Source of the DNA: Streptomyces aculeolatus
Lineage (GTDB): Bacteria; Actinomycetota; Actinomycetes; Streptomycetales; Streptomycetaceae
Direction: 5' to 3'
DNA length: 64,000 nucleotides
Assembly (NCBI RefSeq): GCF_020400605.1
Contig: NZ_JAINRD010000006.1
Location: 248,001 to 312,000, forward strand
Below, one piece after another: positions 41,559 to 49,845 of the stretch. The notes below the pieces were generated by a model. The model ran no database searches, had not been told where the DNA came from, and saw nothing but the letters and a program-made list of their open reading frames with translations. Position 1 is the stretch's first letter; every line of letters begins with the position of its first letter. The translations under genes were made by a program, and so were the position numbers.

Positions 41559-41972
41559 TCACGTCAGCCCCGGCGCCGCGCCGCGCTCCTTGAGCAGGCT
41601 GATCGTGACCGTGCGGTCCTCGCCCACGGTCGCGTCCACCCTGCCCGCGAGTGCGGACAGCACGGTCCACGCGAAGGTGTCGCGCTCGGGCGCCCGGCCG
41701 TCGGTGGTCGGTGCGGACACCGTCACCAGCAGCGCGTCGTCCCCGAGCTGGAAGACACAGGTGAGAACGGAGCCGGGAACGGCCTGCTGCAGGAGGATGG
41801 CGCAGGCCTCGTCGACCGCGATGCGCAGATCCTCGATCTCGTCGAGCGTGAAGTCCAGGCGGGCAGCGAGCCCTGCCGTGGCGGTGCGGAGCACCGACAG
41901 GTACGCCCCGGCAGCCGGCAGCCGGACTTCGACGAAGTCCTTCGGACTGGGCTCGCCTTCGAACTGGGACAC
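41559..41972 (-). CDS. RsbW-like anti-sigma factor of SigH (UshX/PrsH)
   Basis: 137-aa GHKL-fold serine-kinase-type anti-sigma factor. The N-box is DEIEDLRIAVDEACAILLQQ, with strands FTLDEIEDL and VLTCVFQLGDDALLVTVSAP; the G1-like part SALAGRVDATVGEDRTVTIS closes the fold. It should sequester SigH and be relieved by an unlinked anti-anti-sigma factor (BldG type). I chose GTG 41972 because GGAGG lies 5 bases upstream; longer in-frame starts overlap that ribosome site. Confidence 0.88.
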   Translation of the reverse strand: MSQFEGEPSPKDFVEVRLPAAGAYLSVLRTATAGLAARLDFTLDEIEDLRIAVDEACAILLQQAVPGSVLTCVFQLGDDALLVTVSAPTTDGRAPERDTFAWTVLSALAGRVDATVGEDRTVTISLLKERGAAPGLT

Positions 41973-42276
41973 CCTCACCTCCAAGGTGCGTGGCGACTCT
42001 CCGCCATGGGAACGCCGGCCCGCCCCCCGTCACTGGGAGTAACGGACCAGCGCGGCGAATCGTTCGCCTGCGACGCTACCGCGTGCGATGAGCTGCTGTC
42101 TCCTGGACCGGAGAAGGCCACCCCATCCCGCGGCTGTCACTAATAGTAAACCCTGATTACGCTCCGTGGCTAGGGCTCTTCTCGTCCCAATTCCCGTGCG
42201 GTCACTCCGGGTTGCCATTATGGCAGGGCCCGCCGACAACCGCCGACCGGCTTCCCTCGTCCGGGCGACACCCGCG
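41973..42276. other. Region between the anti-sigma gene and the PLP enzyme
   Basis: About 300 bases, no gene. The stretch 42130-42165 is AT-rich (CACTAATAGTAAACCCTGAT), very different from its surroundings, and on the minus strand reads GGGTTTACTATTAG; it is the likely sigH operon promoter zone. No full SigB-type -35/-10 pair with correct spacing could be fixed. Confidence 0.45.
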
Positions 42277-43293
42277 TCAGCCGGTGACGACCGCCGCTAC
42301 CGCCGAGCCGCGCGGGAACGCGCCGCCGGCGGCCAGGGCGACGACGGCGTAGAGCATCTTCGCGACGTACACCGGTTCGGGGACCAGGCCGTGCCGGGCG
42401 GTGAAGTCGGCGGCGAAGGCGTCGAGTTCGGGGGAGCGGCGGGCGAAGCCGCCGAAGTGGAAGCCGTCCGCGAGGCGCCAGTCGCCGCACCGGCCGCCGA
42501 AGGCGGCGGTCTGCAGCCGCTCCACGTCCGCGCCGAGGAAGCCGCCCTTGAGGACCGGTACGCCGATCGCCCGCGTGCCCGCGGGCAGTCCGGCGGCCAG
42601 TCCGGCGAGGGTGCCGCCCGTACCGCACGCGATCACCGCCGTCTGCGCCGCGCCCGCGAGTTCGCGGCCGAGGGCGGCGCAGCCGCGGACAGCCGCGGCG
42701 TTGCTGCCGCCCTCCGGGATGAGCTGGAAGTCGCCGAAGTCCGCGCGGAGTTCGGCGTGGAAGGCGGGGTCCGCGCGCCGCCGGTACGCCGCGCGCGACA
42801 CGAAGTGCAGCCGCATGCCGTCCGCCGCTGCCCGCGCGAGGGAGTGGTTGAGCGGGCGGTCCGCCAGCTCGGCGCCGCGGACGACGCCGACGGTGCGGAT
42901 GCCGAGCAGCCGGCCGGCGGCCGCGGTGGCCCGCAGGTGGTTGGAGTACGCGCCGCCGAACGTCAGCAGCGGCCGGTCGTCCCCGCCGGGGGAGCCGGCC
43001 GCCCGCGCCTGAAGGTTCGGCATCAGCTTGCGCCACTTGTTGCCCGGCAGCGCCGGGTGGATCAGGTCGTCCCGCTTGAGCAGCAGCCGTATGCCGTTGG
43101 CGGCGAGGCGGTCGTCGGCGACCTCCTCCAGCGGCGAGGGCAGCCGGGGGCGGAGCGCGTCGAGCCGCCCGCCGGGGGGTGCGCCGGCGGGCGGCTGGTC
43201 GTCGGGCGGCGGGGCCGCGGGCCCGGTGGGCTCTGACGCGTACACGGGACGGTGCTCGGTGGCCGTTCTGCCGTGCCGGGGTCCGGCACGCAC
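42277..43293 (-). CDS. PLP-dependent ACC deaminase/D-cysteine desulfhydrase family enzyme
   Basis: Fold-type II PLP enzyme, up to 338 aa. Schiff-base Lys in LPGNKWRKL, Asn/Ser in FGGAYSNHLRATAAAG, phosphate loop ACGTGGTLAGLAAGL, and LIPEGGSNAAAVRGC. Members deaminate 1-aminocyclopropane-1-carboxylate or desulfurate D-cysteine; the motifs seen do not decide between them. The start is unsure: GTG 43293 gives a Pro-rich N-terminal extension with no good ribosome site, and GTG 43245 is an alternative. Family similarity begins at RPRLPSPLEEV. Confidence 0.83.
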   Translation of the reverse strand: MRAGPRHGRTATEHRPVYASEPTGPAAPPPDDQPPAGAPPGGRLDALRPRLPSPLEEVADDRLAANGIRLLLKRDDLIHPALPGNKWRKLMPNLQARAAGSPGGDDRPLLTFGGAYSNHLRATAAAGRLLGIRTVGVVRGAELADRPLNHSLARAAADGMRLHFVSRAAYRRRADPAFHAELRADFGDFQLIPEGGSNAAAVRGCAALGRELAGAAQTAVIACGTGGTLAGLAAGLPAGTRAIGVPVLKGGFLGADVERLQTAAFGGRCGDWRLADGFHFGGFARRSPELDAFAADFTARHGLVPEPVYVAKMLYAVVALAAGGAFPRGSAVAAVVTG

Positions 43294-43324
43294 CGCCGCG
43301 GGTGCGGCCGGAGGCCGGTCCGGC

Positions 43325-43561
43325 TCAGCCGCGGGTGAGGAATCCGTCGCCGTGCTGGGCGATGTGCGCGTGGACCGCCTGCAGGGCGTCCTGCACCTCC
43401 TGCGGGGAGCCGCTGCCGCGCTGCTCGTTGAAGTAGGCCGCGCCGAGGCGGCGCAGGAGGGCCTGGCCCTCGCGCTGCGCCTGCACCTCCCCGACCTTCT
43501 CCTTGCCCTGGTTCAGCGCGGTCTCCGCCTTCTCCTTCGCGCGGTCGAGGAAGCCTGCCAT
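43325..43561 (-). CDS. Small amphipathic protein, unknown function
   Basis: 78-aa protein: MAGFLDRAKEKAETALNQGK, then KVGEVQAQREGQALLRRLGA and ending AHIAQHGDGFLTRG. The charged N-terminal helix looks like stress-related CsbD/YtxH-type small proteins, but no family can be named firmly. ATG 43561 follows CAGGAGACAGAC, a good ribosome site. Its 5' leader contains two copies of CCTGACGTAT (43570-43579, 43582-43591). Confidence 0.75.
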   Translation of the reverse strand: MAGFLDRAKEKAETALNQGKEKVGEVQAQREGQALLRRLGAAYFNEQRGSGSPQEVQDALQAVHAHIAQHGDGFLTRG

Positions 43562-43878
43562 GTCTGTCTCCTGACGTATTGCCTGACGTATGGGGTGAAT
43601 TCTGCCGCTGCTACCGCTTTGGTCCCAAGTATCCCGCGCGTCACTTAATGGATCAACGGCTGCCGGGGCCCGGCGGTTCCTGGGCGGCTTCCCCGCCGGC
43701 CCGTACGCAAGCATCCGCGGTGCGGGAACGCGGGATGGCCTGGCGGGTCCCGCCGGGCCGCCGCCACGGGGACGGCGGGCCCGCCCGCAGGCCGGACGCG
43801 GCAACCGGGTGACGGCGGTGCGTCCCAGCCCTCGGTCACGCATTTCACGTGGGGGGCGTGCGCTCGTAGCGTGGGGGC
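43562..43878. other. Divergent region, small protein and EamA exporter
   Basis: 317 bases with no gene. Minus side: an AT-rich patch at 43595-43655 and a 10-bp direct repeat CCTGACGTAT. Plus side: a leaderless-type promoter at 43844-43872. The middle is very GC-rich, with no further signal seen. Confidence 0.5.
43844..43872 (+). promoter_or_regulatory. Promoter of EamA gene, leaderless type
   Basis: TTCACG (43844-43849), 17-base spacer, TAGCGT (43867-43872), then 6 bases to GTG 43879. Transcription would begin at or next to the start codon. Confidence 0.6.
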
Positions 43879-44886
43879 GTGACGTCCCAGCCCTCCGCCC
43901 CCTCCGCCGCCGCTTCCGGCTCTGCCTCTGCCTCTGCCGCCGCCGCCGCCTCCGCCGCCGGCCCCGCCCCCGCCGAGGCGGCCGCGGGGGTACGCGCCGG
44001 GCGGCCCGGCGGTGCGCGCGGGCGGATGGCCTCCGGGCAGCTGGGCGGCGTCGCGCTGGTGGTGACCGGTGCGCTGTCCACGCAGTTCGGGGCCGCGGTC
44101 GCCGCGCTGCTCTTCCCGCGGGCGGGCGCGCTGGGCGTGGTGACGCTGCGGCTGACGCTCGCCGCGGTCCTGCTGATGCTGGTCTTCCGGCCCCGGCTGC
44201 GGGGCCACGCACGGGGCGACTGGGCGGTGCTGTGCGGCTTCGGCGTGGCCCTCGGCGGCATGAACATGGCCTTCTACCAGGCCATCGACCGGATCCCGCT
44301 GGGCCCCGCGGTCACGCTGGAGGTGCTCGGGCCGCTGACCCTGTCCGTGCTCGCCGGCCGGCGGCTGGCGAGCCTGCTGTGGGCGGCGCTGGCGCTGGGC
44401 GGGGTGGTGCTGCTCAGCGGCGGCGGGTTCGGCGGGCTGGATGCGGTGGGCGTCGGGTTCGCGCTGGGCGCGGGCGCCCTGTGGGCGGCGTACATACTGA
44501 TGAGCGCGCGGGCCGGGGCGCGCTTCCCGCGGGCCGACGGGCTGGCGATCGCGATGTCGGTGGGCGCGGTGATCAGCCTGCCGGTCGGGGTGGCGAGCGC
44601 GGGCGGCCGGCTGGTGGAGCCGGCGACGCTGGGGCTGGGCCTGGCGGTGGCGGTGATGTCCTCGGGGCTGCCGTACGCACTGGACCAGTTCGCCCTGCGC
44701 CGGCTGCCGGCGGCGACGTTCGCGCTGATGATGAGCCTGGCACCGGCGCTCGCCGCGCTCGCCGGGTACCTGGTGCTGGACCAGGGGCTCACGGCCGTGC
44801 AGTGCGCGGCGATCGGCATGGTGATCGCGGCGAGCGTCGGCGCGGTACGGACCCTGCCGCGGCCCGCGGCGCCGCGGGAGATCTGA
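43879..44886 (+). CDS. EamA/RhtA-type 10-TM exporter
   Basis: 335-aa inner-membrane protein with ten hydrophobic helices in two EamA halves (about 50-180 and 195-325). Features: FGVALGGMNMAFYQAIDRIPLGPAVTLEVLGPL, characteristic of RhtA-type threonine/homoserine or metabolite exporters, and SSGLPYALDQFALRRLPAATFALMMSLAPALAAL in the second half. The first 48 residues are an Ala/Ser/Pro-rich tail. GTG 43879 is supported by the promoter spacing. Substrate unknown. Confidence 0.88.
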   Translation: MTSQPSAPSAAASGSASASAAAAASAAGPAPAEAAAGVRAGRPGGARGRMASGQLGGVALVVTGALSTQFGAAVAALLFPRAGALGVVTLRLTLAAVLLMLVFRPRLRGHARGDWAVLCGFGVALGGMNMAFYQAIDRIPLGPAVTLEVLGPLTLSVLAGRRLASLLWAALALGGVVLLSGGGFGGLDAVGVGFALGAGALWAAYILMSARAGARFPRADGLAIAMSVGAVISLPVGVASAGGRLVEPATLGLGLAVAVMSSGLPYALDQFALRRLPAATFALMMSLAPALAALAGYLVLDQGLTAVQCAAIGMVIAASVGAVRTLPRPAAPREI

Positions 44887-44967
44887 CGGCGCAGGGGCGC
44901 CGGGCGGGCGGTCCGGTGGCGATCACGGGTGGCATGCTCGTACACCTGCACGACGAAGGGAACGCGC

Positions 44968-46080
44968 ATGACCTCGCCCGGCACCGTCCTCGACGCCCGC
45001 GCGCTGGGCCGTGCCCTGCTGCACCGGCAGTGGCTCGTCGAGCGGCGCGAGGCGGCGCCGCTGGACGCCGTCGAGCACCTCGTCGCGCTCCAGGCGCAGT
45101 CCGGCGACGCCCCGTACTACCAGCTCTGGAGCCGGCTCGCGGGCTTCACCGCCCCCGACCTGTCGGCACTGCTGACGGACCGCCGGGCGGTGCGCGTCGT
45201 CATGATGCGCGGCACGATCCACCTCGTCAGCGCCCGCGACGCGCTGCGGCTGCGGGCCGTGGTGCAGCCGTACCTCGACAGGACACTCCCCGCCACCACG
45301 GCGGGCCGCAGGGTCCCCGGCCTCGACCCGGCCGAACTGGCCGGCGCCGCGCGGGCGGCGCTTGCGGCCGGACCGCTGCACAACGACGACCTGGGTGCCC
45401 GGCTCGCCGCCCGCTGGCCCGGGGCGGAGCCGAACGACCTGGCGTACCTCGCCCGTTCCCTGCTGCCGCTCGTGCAGGTGCCCCCGCGCGGCGTGTGGGG
45501 CGCGAGCGGCGGACTCGTCTACGCGCACGCCGACCAGTGGCTCGGCGCCCCCTCCAGCACCGACCCCGCCGCGGACGGGACGGTGCTGCGCTACCTCGCC
45601 GCGTACGGCCCCGCGTCGGTCGCCGACGCGCAGAAGTGGCTGTCGCTGACCCGGCTCAAGGCGGTCTTCGACCGGCTGCGCCCGCGGCTGGTGACGTACC
45701 GGGACGCGGCCGGCCGCGAGCTGTTCGACCTCGCCGGCACCGAACTGCCCGACCCCGCCGCCCCGGTGCCGCCGCTGCTCCTCGGCCCCTTCGACAACGT
45801 GCTGCTCGCGCACGCGGACCGTACGCGGATCATCGACAAGGCCGACGAGCGGCGGGTGTTCACGAAGAACGGCATCGTGCGGGGCACGGTGCTGCTCGAC
45901 GGCCGCGTCGCGGGTGTGTGGCAGCCGGAGATCAAGAGGACCTCGGCCGCGGTCGAACTGCGGCCGTTCACCGCCCTGTCCGGCTCCGACAGGGACCGGC
46001 TGGCGGCGGCGGCAGCGGACCTGCTGGCCTTCGCCGCCCCGGAGGCGGAGAAGACGGACGTCAGGTTCGCCGCCGGCTAG
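44968..46080 (+). CDS. Winged-helix protein of the AlkZ-like DNA glycosylase family
   Basis: 370-aa HTH_42 superfamily protein. The QxQ catalytic motif of AlkZ/YcaQ-type glycosylases is present as QAQ at 42-44 (VALQAQSGDAPYYQLWSRLA), followed by VVMMRGTIHLVSARDA and the winged-helix repeats. AlkZ enzymes unhook DNA crosslinks or excise alkylated bases; in Streptomyces some members give self-resistance to DNA-alkylating antibiotics. No biosynthetic genes are adjacent, so this is likely a housekeeping copy. ATG 44968 follows GAAGGGAAC. Monocistronic. Confidence 0.82.
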   Translation: MTSPGTVLDARALGRALLHRQWLVERREAAPLDAVEHLVALQAQSGDAPYYQLWSRLAGFTAPDLSALLTDRRAVRVVMMRGTIHLVSARDALRLRAVVQPYLDRTLPATTAGRRVPGLDPAELAGAARAALAAGPLHNDDLGARLAARWPGAEPNDLAYLARSLLPLVQVPPRGVWGASGGLVYAHADQWLGAPSSTDPAADGTVLRYLAAYGPASVADAQKWLSLTRLKAVFDRLRPRLVTYRDAAGRELFDLAGTELPDPAAPVPPLLLGPFDNVLLAHADRTRIIDKADERRVFTKNGIVRGTVLLDGRVAGVWQPEIKRTSAAVELRPFTALSGSDRDRLAAAAADLLAFAAPEAEKTDVRFAAG

Positions 46081-46102
46081 GCGGGCGCCCGCCCGGCCGC
46101 GC

Positions 46103-47254
46103 TCACACGGTCGTGAACTCCTCGCGTACGACGCCGCCGGCCGTCGCGCACCACGTGGCCACGTCCATCGCGCCGGTCGCCTGCAGCCCGTGCAGCTCCT
46201 GCATCTCGGCCACCGCCGCGGTCGTCGCCGCGTCGTAGCGGCCTGTGGCCTGCTCCAGGTGCAGCTTGCGCACCAGCATCTGCTGTACCGCGAGCACCGC
46301 CTCGCCGCTGTGGCCGGTGCTCACCGGCACCGTCAGGGCCTCCCACGTGGCGTTGTCGAGGGTGCCGTCGTCCGTGGCCGGCAGCCCCATCGTGCGCTGG
46401 AAGGTGTGCACCGCCTCCAGCGTCACCGGGCCGTACGCGCCGTCCGCCTTCAGGTCGTACCCGTACGCGCGCAGCAGCCGCTGCACCATCTCGACCGTGC
46501 CGCCCTTGCTCGACGAGTACGTGTCGGGCCAGGTGCGCGCCGGGATCTCGTCCGGGCTCTGGCCGAGCACCTGCGCCACCTGCCGGCGCAGCGCCGGGAA
46601 CTCGCGGTAGAACAGCGCGCCCGGGCACTGCGTGTCGTTGAAGTCCCAGTGGCCGAAGATGCGGTCCGCCCCGAAGCCGTACTGCGTGCCGATCGTCACG
46701 CACAGCCGCTGCAGCGAGAACAGCAGGGCCGGCGGCGGGGTGTCGTTGACGTAGTGGCCGTCGTTCTCGATGCCGATGCCGCGGGTGTTCTCGCCGACCG
46801 CGTGCGCGCTGACGACCTGGTAGCCGCCGTCGTCCAGCGCCTCGAGGCTGCGGTGCCGGCCCTCCAGCACGTAGCCGCCGCGGCTGATCGAGAAGTGCTG
46901 CCCGCTGTCGATCCAGCCGTTGCCGTCCATGTGCAGATCCTGGATCTTGCGTGCCATGAAGACGGCGGCCTCGTACGAGTAGTCCGTGGTGTTCGGGAAC
47001 GCGGTGTGGTGGACGACGATCTTCGTGGTCGTACCGGACGAGACGGAGACGTTCCCGCCGGGCGGCCGGGCGCCCCAGTCCGCGGTGCCGATCACGTACG
47101 ACGGGTCGTCCGCCGTCCGGCGCAGGGAGTCGCCGCCGTCGGCCGCGGCGCTGCCGCCGAGCAGCAGTGCGCCGCCTCCGCCGGCGGCGAGGGCGGCGCC
47201 GGCGCCGGCCTTGAGCGCGGTTCGCCGGGAGACATACACGGGCCCAGATCGCAT
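46103..47254 (-). CDS. Tat-exported N-acetylmuramoyl-L-alanine amidase with peptidoglycan-binding repeats
   Basis: 383-aa cell-wall hydrolase. Twin-arginine signal SRRTALKAGAGAALAAGG at residues 9-26. Amidase_2/PGRP domain at about 55-235: IVVHHTAFPN (zinc His), HFSISRGGYVLEGR, GENTRGIGIENDGHY and GHWDFNDTQCPG (His and Cys zinc ligands). Two C-terminal peptidoglycan-binding repeats (about 255-380) with GGTVEMVQRLLRAYGYDLKA and SGEAVLAVQQMLV. Cuts the bond between MurNAc and L-Ala. ATG 47254. Its 3' end converges on the AlkZ-like gene 22 bases away. Confidence 0.9.
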   Translation of the reverse strand: MRSGPVYVSRRTALKAGAGAALAAGGGGALLLGGSAAADGGDSLRRTADDPSYVIGTADWGARPPGGNVSVSSGTTTKIVVHHTAFPNTTDYSYEAAVFMARKIQDLHMDGNGWIDSGQHFSISRGGYVLEGRHRSLEALDDGGYQVVSAHAVGENTRGIGIENDGHYVNDTPPPALLFSLQRLCVTIGTQYGFGADRIFGHWDFNDTQCPGALFYREFPALRRQVAQVLGQSPDEIPARTWPDTYSSSKGGTVEMVQRLLRAYGYDLKADGAYGPVTLEAVHTFQRTMGLPATDDGTLDNATWEALTVPVSTGHSGEAVLAVQQMLVRKLHLEQATGRYDAATTAAVAEMQELHGLQATGAMDVATWCATAGGVVREEFTTV

Positions 47255-47436
47255 GGCGGTCCTCTCACGGTGCGGGTTGTGGGGGGTTCGACACGCTGCT
47301 CCGTGTACGTATGTGCAACGGACACCCTGTTTATCCGACCGCATGTGCCAATGTCCAGACCACTCTTGTCAGTTGGCCCCGGAGTCCATCCCTCCGCTCC
47401 GCCGCCCCGCGGCCCGGGGGAGCGGGGTGCCGCCGT

Positions 47437-47997
47437 TCATCGGCCGTCCTCCGCGTCCACCGGCGTCCCGTCCGGCCGGTCCGGCCCCTGGGCCCGTACG
47501 TGCTGGACGTGCTCCAGCGAGTCCCGCAGCTCCCGCAGCCAGTCGTCCGCGTGGCTCTCCACCAGCCGTACGCACCACCCCAGCGCCTCGCTCCGGCTGC
47601 GCGCCACCCCCGCCGCGATGAGCGTGTCGAGCACCTGGCGCTGCGGCTGCCGCAGCCGGGTCATCACGGGCGCGGAGACGTTCGTGAAGACCTCCCGCCT
47701 GCCACCGCACTCGGCGCCCCAGGAGACCTTCCTCCGGTAGCGCCGCTCCGCCGCCCGCGCCACCGCCATGCGCTCCTTGCGGGTGCGCTCGCGGAACTCG
47801 GCGATGCGGCCGTCCAGCGCCGCGTCCCGCTCCGCGCCGGTCGCGTCCGCGGCGAGCCCCGCGGGCTCGGGGACCGTGCCGACGACGCAGATCTCCTCGC
47901 GGTCGACCGTGACCTCGACCGGTGCGGCGTAGAGGCCGTCGGGCAACCGCCCGGTGAGCCATCCTCGAATCTCGTCCGTGTCCTGCGAAGTAATCAT
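47437..47997 (-). CDS. Hypothetical protein with ribbon-helix-helix-like C-terminus
   Basis: 186 aa. N-terminus MITSQDTDEIRGWLTGRLPD, a central charged helix (DGRIAEFRERTRKERMAVAR), then QVLDTLIAAGVARSRSEALGWCVRLVESH, which resembles a ribbon-helix-helix recognition and second-helix pattern. No enzyme motif. The ATG abuts a perfect palindrome GTAATC-GA-GATTAC (47998-48011) with no ribosome site, so leaderless translation and self-repression are likely. Function inferred only. Confidence 0.7.
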   Translation of the reverse strand: MITSQDTDEIRGWLTGRLPDGLYAAPVEVTVDREEICVVGTVPEPAGLAADATGAERDAALDGRIAEFRERTRKERMAVARAAERRYRRKVSWGAECGGRREVFTNVSAPVMTRLRQPQRQVLDTLIAAGVARSRSEALGWCVRLVESHADDWLRELRDSLEHVQHVRAQGPDRPDGTPVDAEDGR

Positions 47998-48011
47998 GTA
48001 ATCGAGATTAC
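47998..48011. promoter_or_regulatory. Palindrome touching the start codon of the RHH-like gene
   Basis: GTAATCGAGATTAC has perfect 6-bp arms. On the minus strand it contains TAATCT, a -10 box ending 7 bases before the ATG. A repressor here would cover the start point. Confidence 0.55.
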
Positions 48012-48157
48012 GCCGCCTCCTGCCCGGAGAGAACGGGCGGGCCGGCGAAATTCCCGCAAGAATCTTTGGCGGAGCATGTCGAGAACCGCCGTCCGGCCCC
48101 GACGTCTCCTGTGAGAGGCGCCCGCACCGGGGGCCGGGAACACGGGAAGTGAGAACC

Positions 48158-48571
48158 ATGAAGTACCTGGTGATGATCTACGGTTCGCAGGCCGACTACG
48201 ACGCCATGAACGGCTCCGGCTCCGAGGGCCACCCCGCCTGGACCGAGAAGGACCTGCAGGCGATGTTCCAGCACATGGAGTCGATCAACAACGACCTCGC
48301 CGAGACCGGGGAGGTCGTCGAGGGCAACGGGCTGTCGGCGCCCAAGCAGGCCATCGTCGTCACCGACGGCCCCGGCGGCGCGTCCGTCGTCTCCGACGGC
48401 CCGTTCGGCGAGACCAAGGAGGTCCTCGCGGGCTACTGGGTGCTCGACTGCGCCGGCGACGAGCGGGTCACCGAGATCGCCAAGCGCGTCCACCAGTGCC
48501 CCGCCCCGGCCGGATCCCCCGTCTCCGACGTGGTGGTCCGCCCCATCCTGGAAGCGGCACCGGGCAAGTGA
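48158..48571 (+). CDS. YCII/DGPF-domain protein
   Basis: 137-aa small cytoplasmic protein with the YCII-related fold: MKYLVMIYGSQADYDAMNGS, VTDGPGGASVVSDGPFGETKEVLAGYWVLD (the DGPF motif), and the end VVVRPILEA. Genes of this DGPF group are regularly paired with ECF42 sigma factors, whose promoters they carry. It overlaps the sigma gene as GTGA, so the pair is cotranslated. Molecular activity unknown. ATG 48158 follows GGGAAGTGAG. Confidence 0.92.
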   Translation: MKYLVMIYGSQADYDAMNGSGSEGHPAWTEKDLQAMFQHMESINNDLAETGEVVEGNGLSAPKQAIVVTDGPGGASVVSDGPFGETKEVLAGYWVLDCAGDERVTEIAKRVHQCPAPAGSPVSDVVVRPILEAAPGK

Positions 48572-49803
48572 GCGCCCCTGTCGAGGACCTGCTGCGCCGC
48601 CACGCGCCGCAGGTCCTCGGCGCCCTCGTCCGCCGCTACGGCCACTTCGACGCCGCCGAGGACGCGGTGCAGGAGGCGCTGCTGGCCGCCGCCGGCCAGT
48701 GGCCGGCGCAGGGGGTACCCGACAACCCGCGCGGCTGGCTGATCCGCGTGGCCTCCCGCCGGCTGACGGACGAGCTGCGCAGCGAGGAGGCCCGGCGCCG
48801 CCGCGAGGAGTCCGCCGCCGCGCTGACGCCCCGCGACGACTTCCGCATGCCGCCGCCGGGGGAGGCGCGCCACCCGTCCGAAGACGACACGCTCACCCTG
48901 TTGTTCCTGTGCTGCCACCCCGTGCTCACCCAGCCGTCCCGCATCGCGCTGACGCTGCGCGCGGTCGGCGGTCTGACCACCGCGGAGATCGCCCGCGCCT
49001 TTCTGGTGCCCGAGGCGACGATGGCGCAGCGGATCAGCCGGGCGAAGAAGAGCCTGAAGGACGCGGGCGCCCGCTTCCGCCGGCCGGAGCCGGCGGAGCT
49101 GCCGGGGCGCTTCACCGCCGTGCTGCACGTGCTGTACCTGATCTTCAACGAGGGCTACACCGCCACCTCCGGCGCCTGTCTCCGCCGCGCGGACCTGGCG
49201 GCCGAGGCGATCCGCCTCGCCCGCGCCGTGCACGCCCTGACGCCCGGCAGCGGCGAGGCCGCCGGGCTGCTGTCACTGATGCTGCTCACCGACGCCCGCC
49301 GCGACGCCCGCAGCGGACCGGGCGGCGCGCTGGTGCCGCTCGACGAGCAGGACCGCGGCCGCTGGGACCGCGGCCAGATCGAGGAGGGCGTCGCCCTCGT
49401 CAGCCGCGCGCTGACGACCGCCGCGCTCGGCCCGTACCAGGTGCAGGCCGCCATCGCCGCCGTGCACGACGAGGCGGAGCGCGCCGAGGACACCGACTGG
49501 CGGCAGATCCTCGGGCTGTACGACCTGCTGGAGCGCCTCGCCCCGAGCCCCGTCGTCAGCCTCAACCGCGCGGTCGCGGTGGCGATGGCCGACGGCCCGC
49601 GCGCCGGGCTCGACCTGCTGGCGAAGCTGGCGGACGACCCGCGGCTCGCGGAGCACCACCGCCTCGACGCCGTACGGGCACACCTGCTGGAGCTGGCAGG
49701 GGAGCCGGGGGCGGCGCGGGCGGCGTACGGGCGCGCGGCGGAGCGCACGCTGAGCGTGCCCGAGCAGCGCTACCTCCAATTGCGCGCCGCCCGGCTGCAC
49801 TGA
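48568..49803 (+). CDS. ECF42-type RNA polymerase sigma factor
   Basis: 411-aa ECF sigma factor with a long C-terminal extension. Region 2: HFDAAEDAVQEALLAAAGQWPAQGVPDNPRGWLIRVASRRLTDELRSEEARRR. Region 4: LTLRAVGGLTTAEIARAFLVPEATMAQRISRAKKSLKDAG. The extension (about 180-411) has the group motif LYLIFNEGYTATSG and TPR-like repeats ending LAGEPGAARAAYGRA. ECF42 factors have no classical anti-sigma factor; the extension is thought to regulate them. Partnered with the DGPF gene upstream. Confidence 0.93.
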   Translation: MSAPVEDLLRRHAPQVLGALVRRYGHFDAAEDAVQEALLAAAGQWPAQGVPDNPRGWLIRVASRRLTDELRSEEARRRREESAAALTPRDDFRMPPPGEARHPSEDDTLTLLFLCCHPVLTQPSRIALTLRAVGGLTTAEIARAFLVPEATMAQRISRAKKSLKDAGARFRRPEPAELPGRFTAVLHVLYLIFNEGYTATSGACLRRADLAAEAIRLARAVHALTPGSGEAAGLLSLMLLTDARRDARSGPGGALVPLDEQDRGRWDRGQIEEGVALVSRALTTAALGPYQVQAAIAAVHDEAERAEDTDWRQILGLYDLLERLAPSPVVSLNRAVAVAMADGPRAGLDLLAKLADDPRLAEHHRLDAVRAHLLELAGEPGAARAAYGRAAERTLSVPEQRYLQLRAARLH

Positions 49804-49845
49804 CGGGCGGCGGCCGGCGTCACAGCCAGGCGGTACATTGCGCAC

